From: Archangium sp.
GTDB lineage: Bacteria > Myxococcota > Myxococcia > Myxococcales > Myxococcaceae
Direction of reading: 5' to 3'
Length of the DNA: 9,518 nt
Assembly: GCA_016793525.1 (NCBI GenBank)
Contig: JAEUJT010000189.1
Coordinates: forward strand, 1-9,518
The notes beneath the pieces are model-generated. The model searched no databases. It was not told the origin of the DNA and was given only the letters and a program-made list of their open reading frames with translations. Every line of letters begins with the position of its first letter. The stretch's first letter is position 1. The translations under genes were made by a program, and so were the position numbers. Positions 6,667-9,518 of this stretch are shown in pieces.

Positions 6667-6671
6667 GACCG

Positions 6672-6677
6672 CACCTC
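6672..6677 (-). promoter_or_regulatory. Ribosome binding site for the sigma factor
   Basis: On the minus strand GAGGTG lies five bases before the ATG at 6666, a strong Shine-Dalgarno match at ideal spacing. It shows that the long N-terminal extension of the sigma factor is translated and is not an annotation artefact. Confidence 0.7.
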
Positions 6678-6690
6678 ACATAGCGCAGCG

Positions 6691-9093
6691 CTACCGCGTT
6701 GCCACCGATTCGGCCGGCGCCCGGGGAATGTCGAGGAGCTCGACGCCGAACGACAGGCTCCGCGGCAGCGTCAGCTCGAGGCTCGACCGCATGTAGTCGG
6801 CGTTGCTCGGCGACTGCCGCTCATTCACCTCGTTGCCCAGGTCGAACATGTTGGCCGCCACCACCGACGTGCGCAGCAGCCAGCCTTTCCCGAGCGGGAA
6901 GTCGTAGCTGAGCTTCACGTCGATGTGCACCTGGAAGTCCTCCCGCCAGCCGCGCAGCGGGTACGAAATTTTCATCGCCGAGCCGCGGTGCGAGTTGAGC
7001 TGCATCGCCAGCTGCCCGTACTCCACGTGGTGGTCGTAGAAGGCGAAGGGCTGGCCATCTTTGAACAGCACCTGAAACGAGCCCCACAGCGAGCGCCAGA
7101 AGCGGTAGCCGCCCGCGGCTTTGGTGATGAAAGCCCGGTCGGCGTCGGTGTTCGACACGCTGCGCAGCCGCGCATTGGGGTTCGCTCCGGCCCAGTCGAC
7201 GATGCCGATGTCGTTGCCGTATGCGCCGTTGCCGAAGGGCGGCCAGCCGAAGAAGTTCGCCGCCGAGAAGCCGAAGGTGAAGAAGCCGTTTTCATCGGCG
7301 AGGCGCGACACCTCGAGCTGCACCATGCCGCCGTACGGCGTCTCGGAGAACGGGTCGTTCTGCAGCCGGTACCGAGTGGGGCGCCCGTCGAAGAAGAATA
7401 CGTCGTTGGTGAAGTGCCCGTAGTCTTCTGCGGCGCCGTCGAGCACCAGCCGCGACAACCCGTGCCACGCCTTGGCGATGCCCTGCAGGGCGACCTTCCA
7501 CTTCTCGCCGATGCGGCTCGTGATGCCGAACGACGCTGAATAGATGTTGGGTGGCAACAGCACCCCGGGCGAGGTGGTGAAGTCGCCGCCGACGGTGCGC
7601 ACCAGGCGGCCGTCGGCGAGGCGCTCGGTGGCGCTCTGGTAGCCCGGCGTCAGCGCCAGCGCGGTCTGGGTGGGAATGGAGATGGGCGTCTTGCTGATGG
7701 CGAGGAACGGCTGAAACCAGCGCGCGACGTGCACCACGCCCTGCACCTCGAGGCCGACGTCGGGGAGCGTGAGCCCGCTCGAGCCCACCGCATGCGTGTG
7801 GTTGAGCGCGCCGTACGCGTCGATGGCCAGCTCGGCCCGGCCCGAGTCGGTGGTGAAGGTGCGCTGGTAGCCGACGCGCTGCGCGCCGACCCAGGTCACC
7901 GTGGGGCGAGACTCCAGCGTCATCGTGCCGTAGGCGTTGCCGAAGTACGTCAGCGGGTGCACCTGGGTGGGGCCGGGCTTCCACGCCAGCATGCGCAGGT
8001 CTCCGTCGGCGTAGAACCCGCCGCGCTTGTACCCGACGTCGAAGCGCAGCGAATTCATGCCCCCGCCGGGGATGAAGGGGAAAAAGCCCTCGCCATCGAC
8101 GTCCATCAGCTCGCGGGTGAAGGCCGGGGTGCTGGGGGTGAAGGTGTCGTGCTTGAAAGTGACGCCCGCACGGAACGCGTCTGACAGAAGACCCACCAGC
8201 ACGCCGCCGCTCGCTTGGCCTTGGGTCTCGGCTCGGGTGAATTTTCGTTCTGTATACAAATTGGCGCGTTGGCGAAATTCGGTCAGCGCGAAGGCCCGCC
8301 ACGCCCTGCCCGCCGGCGCGAGCTCGGAGATGCCCGTCAGCCGCAGCGTCGGCTCATTGAATGAGGCTGACGCCTGGCGGCCGTCCCACGAGGGGAAGTC
8401 GAGCTGGTGGCGCTCGTTGGCGTCGACCTCCACAGCAGACCGCAGCGTGAAGCGGTCGAGCTCGAACGTGTCGAGGGCGCTGGCCTTCACCCGAGAGGTG
8501 AAGTGGCGCCGGTCTTCTTCCGGAGGAACGAAGCGGTTCCGCGGGTGCTTCGCCGAGAAGTAGTCGGTGACGTGTTCGGCCAGGGGAAATGTGTCGCCGA
8601 CCCAGCCGACGCTGAACGACGCCGACGCCGAGCGAGTGGGCCGCCTCGCCACCGGAGCGACGCCGTAGCGAAAGCCGCCTCCGAAGCGGTGGAAGGCCGA
8701 TTCAGCGGTGCGCAGCTCCATCTCCGAGATGAACGCGTACGGCACCTTGAAGGCCGCGGCGCCGTCGAAAAACGGGTCGCTGATGTTGAAGTCTTCGAGG
8801 CGAAACTCGGTCCACAGCGCGGAGTTGCCGACGATGGAGAGCCGCTCCGGCTCGATGTCGGACCACCCCATGCTCTCCTCGAGCCCGGAGAGGGCGGGGA
8901 GAAACGAATACGCGATGAGGGTGCTCGTCGAGCCGGTGCTGGGCAGCCGGTCGAGCACGTTGGCGTCGAGCACCAGCCGGTCTGAGAGCGCGATGCCGCG
9001 GCGCGCCTCGTACGTAGCGGGCCTCGGTGGCTCGGCCAGCGCGAGCGCGGAGGGCACCAGGAGCAGAACGATTTTCGAAGCGGAGCGCGTCAT
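6691..9093 (-). CDS. TonB-dependent receptor-like outer-membrane protein
   Basis: An 800-residue outer-membrane beta-barrel protein. The signal peptide is residues 1-20 (basic MTRSASK, hydrophobic core, then ALA before EPP, a signal peptidase I site). Residues about 40-142 resemble a TonB-receptor plug: LDRLPS, then SIVGNSALWTEFRLEDFNIS, then the VPYAFISEMELRTA segment and FGGG, as in Oar-type receptors of myxobacteria. The rest is a long series of alternating aromatic beta strands. No cysteine and no clear TonB box between the signal and the plug is visible, and there is no N-terminal carboxypeptidase-like domain. The substrate is unknown. I chose ATG 9093 because it overlaps the upstream deacetylase stop as ATGA and leaves a textbook signal peptide; a GTG at 9117 would add eight residues before it. 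It is followed closely by the sigma-factor gene. A porin-like role is an alternative. Confidence 0.85.
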   Translation of the reverse strand: MTRSASKIVLLLVPSALALAEPPRPATYEARRGIALSDRLVLDANVLDRLPSTGSTSTLIAYSFLPALSGLEESMGWSDIEPERLSIVGNSALWTEFRLEDFNISDPFFDGAAAFKVPYAFISEMELRTAESAFHRFGGGFRYGVAPVARRPTRSASASFSVGWVGDTFPLAEHVTDYFSAKHPRNRFVPPEEDRRHFTSRVKASALDTFELDRFTLRSAVEVDANERHQLDFPSWDGRQASASFNEPTLRLTGISELAPAGRAWRAFALTEFRQRANLYTERKFTRAETQGQASGGVLVGLLSDAFRAGVTFKHDTFTPSTPAFTRELMDVDGEGFFPFIPGGGMNSLRFDVGYKRGGFYADGDLRMLAWKPGPTQVHPLTYFGNAYGTMTLESRPTVTWVGAQRVGYQRTFTTDSGRAELAIDAYGALNHTHAVGSSGLTLPDVGLEVQGVVHVARWFQPFLAISKTPISIPTQTALALTPGYQSATERLADGRLVRTVGGDFTTSPGVLLPPNIYSASFGITSRIGEKWKVALQGIAKAWHGLSRLVLDGAAEDYGHFTNDVFFFDGRPTRYRLQNDPFSETPYGGMVQLEVSRLADENGFFTFGFSAANFFGWPPFGNGAYGNDIGIVDWAGANPNARLRSVSNTDADRAFITKAAGGYRFWRSLWGSFQVLFKDGQPFAFYDHHVEYGQLAMQLNSHRGSAMKISYPLRGWREDFQVHIDVKLSYDFPLGKGWLLRTSVVAANMFDLGNEVNERQSPSNADYMRSSLELTLPRSLSFGVELLDIPRAPAESVATR

Positions 9094-9518
9094 GGGCTGT
9101 CGGCCCAACGCGCCCACGCAGCGGCGTCATCGGGAGGCAGCCACAGGTACCACTCAGCGGGGAAGAGCGAGAAGAAGATGTGCGGGGGCAGGCCTCCCGA
9201 CAGCAGCCGGAGCGTCTTCCACTGCGACGCGTAGGTTTCGTACACCTGCGCCTTGGTGGCGCGCTCAGCGGCGGAGAGCGACAGCGTCATCACCGTCGTC
9301 TCCCGGTCCCAGCGAAAGTCGCTGCCGAGCGCCCAGCAGAACGGCGGCGGCGGCGTCATCATCGCCAGCGCCGCGGGGTGGCTCAGGCGGCTCAGCGCGC
9401 GCCGGGTGGCGAGGTGGGTGGCGACGTGGTCGGGGTGGTGGTTGATGCCGCTCGGGTCGAAGGTGATGAGGAGCTCTGCGTGTGAGTCATTGAGCGCCTC
9501 GGTCAGCGCGTCGGTCGC
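9090..9518 (-). CDS. PIG-L/LmbE-family deacetylase, 5'-truncated
   Basis: The C-terminal 142 residues of a PIG-L (LmbE-like) zinc-dependent deacetylase, the family that removes acetyl groups from N-acetylglucosamine-type sugars in GPI, mycothiol and bacillithiol synthesis. The frame is open to the window edge, so the N-terminus with the AHPDDE zinc motif lies outside. The visible second motif is LITFDPSGINHHPDHVATH. Its HPDH (window residues 28-31) supplies the catalytic His and the third zinc ligand, by analogy with MshB. The later YETYASQWKTLR segment also fits the family, whose C-terminal halves often carry a Y.SQ motif. The substrate cannot be told from this part. An ATG at 9362 is internal. 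The stop overlaps the receptor-like gene's start (ATGA), so the two are translationally coupled. An eukaryote-like PIG-L flavour (LITFDPSG) is notable. Confidence 0.88.
   Translation of the reverse strand, partial: ATDALTEALNDSHAELLITFDPSGINHHPDHVATHLATRRALSRLSHPAALAMMTPPPPFCWALGSDFRWDRETTVMTLSLSAAERATKAQVYETYASQWKTLRLLSGGLPPHIFFSLFPAEWYLWLPPDDAAAWARWADSP

Noticed and set aside
6298..7539. Plus-strand open frame (413 codons) spanning the sigma factor and receptor-like gene
   Set aside because: It crosses two convincing minus-strand genes and the gap between them, and its product is His/Arg/Ala-rich without motifs. It is typical of antisense frames in high-GC DNA.
9094..9117. GTG at 9117 as the start of the receptor-like gene
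   Set aside because: It would put eight residues before a well-formed signal peptide and overlap the deacetylase by 28 bases. ATG 9093 forms an ATGA overlap and gives a normal signal peptide.

Overview
The window is GC-rich, tightly packed bacterial DNA with G/C-dominated third codon positions. Its style is that of a myxobacterium (Myxococcota): an ExbB/ExbD/TonB set with a long proline-rich spacer, an Oar-like TonB-dependent outer-membrane protein, a TPR protein, a cysteine-rich exported protein and an RpoH-type sigma factor. The assignment rests on protein character, not on a marker gene. No tRNA, rRNA, CRISPR array, insertion sequence or phage gene is visible, and no stretch over 300 bases lacks a gene.

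Layout. (1) 1-1256 (+): the 3' part of atpA, F1 ATP synthase alpha, closed by a strong GC hairpin. (2) 1329-2099 (+): two small genes, a two-helix membrane protein with a CxC loop and a 21-cysteine exported protein ending in a knottin-like cysteine pattern. (3) 2167-3492 (-): a TPR protein with a DUF1444-like C-terminal domain, convergent with the cysteine-rich gene and divergent from the next operon. (4) 3549-5479 (+): an exbB-exbD-tonB operon for energising outer-membrane transport. Its exbB is interrupted by an in-frame TAG at codon 102, with perfect homology in the same frame on both sides. (5) 9518-5503 (-): three same-strand genes read PIG-L/LmbE deacetylase (5' end outside), TonB-dependent receptor-like protein, RpoH-like sigma factor. 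The first pair shares an ATGA overlap and the second pair is 24 bases apart, so they look like one operon.

How the parts may fit. ExbB/ExbD/TonB would transmit proton-motive force to outer-membrane receptors, and a receptor-like protein lies close by, in the convergent operon with the sigma factor. That adjacency suggests an envelope theme, but a direct partnership is inference. No complete new defence or mobile system is evident. The most notable points are the amber codon in exbB, the conotoxin-like cysteine framework in the exported protein, the TPR-DUF1444 fusion, and the linkage of a heat-shock-type sigma factor with a TonB-dependent receptor and a PIG-L deacetylase.
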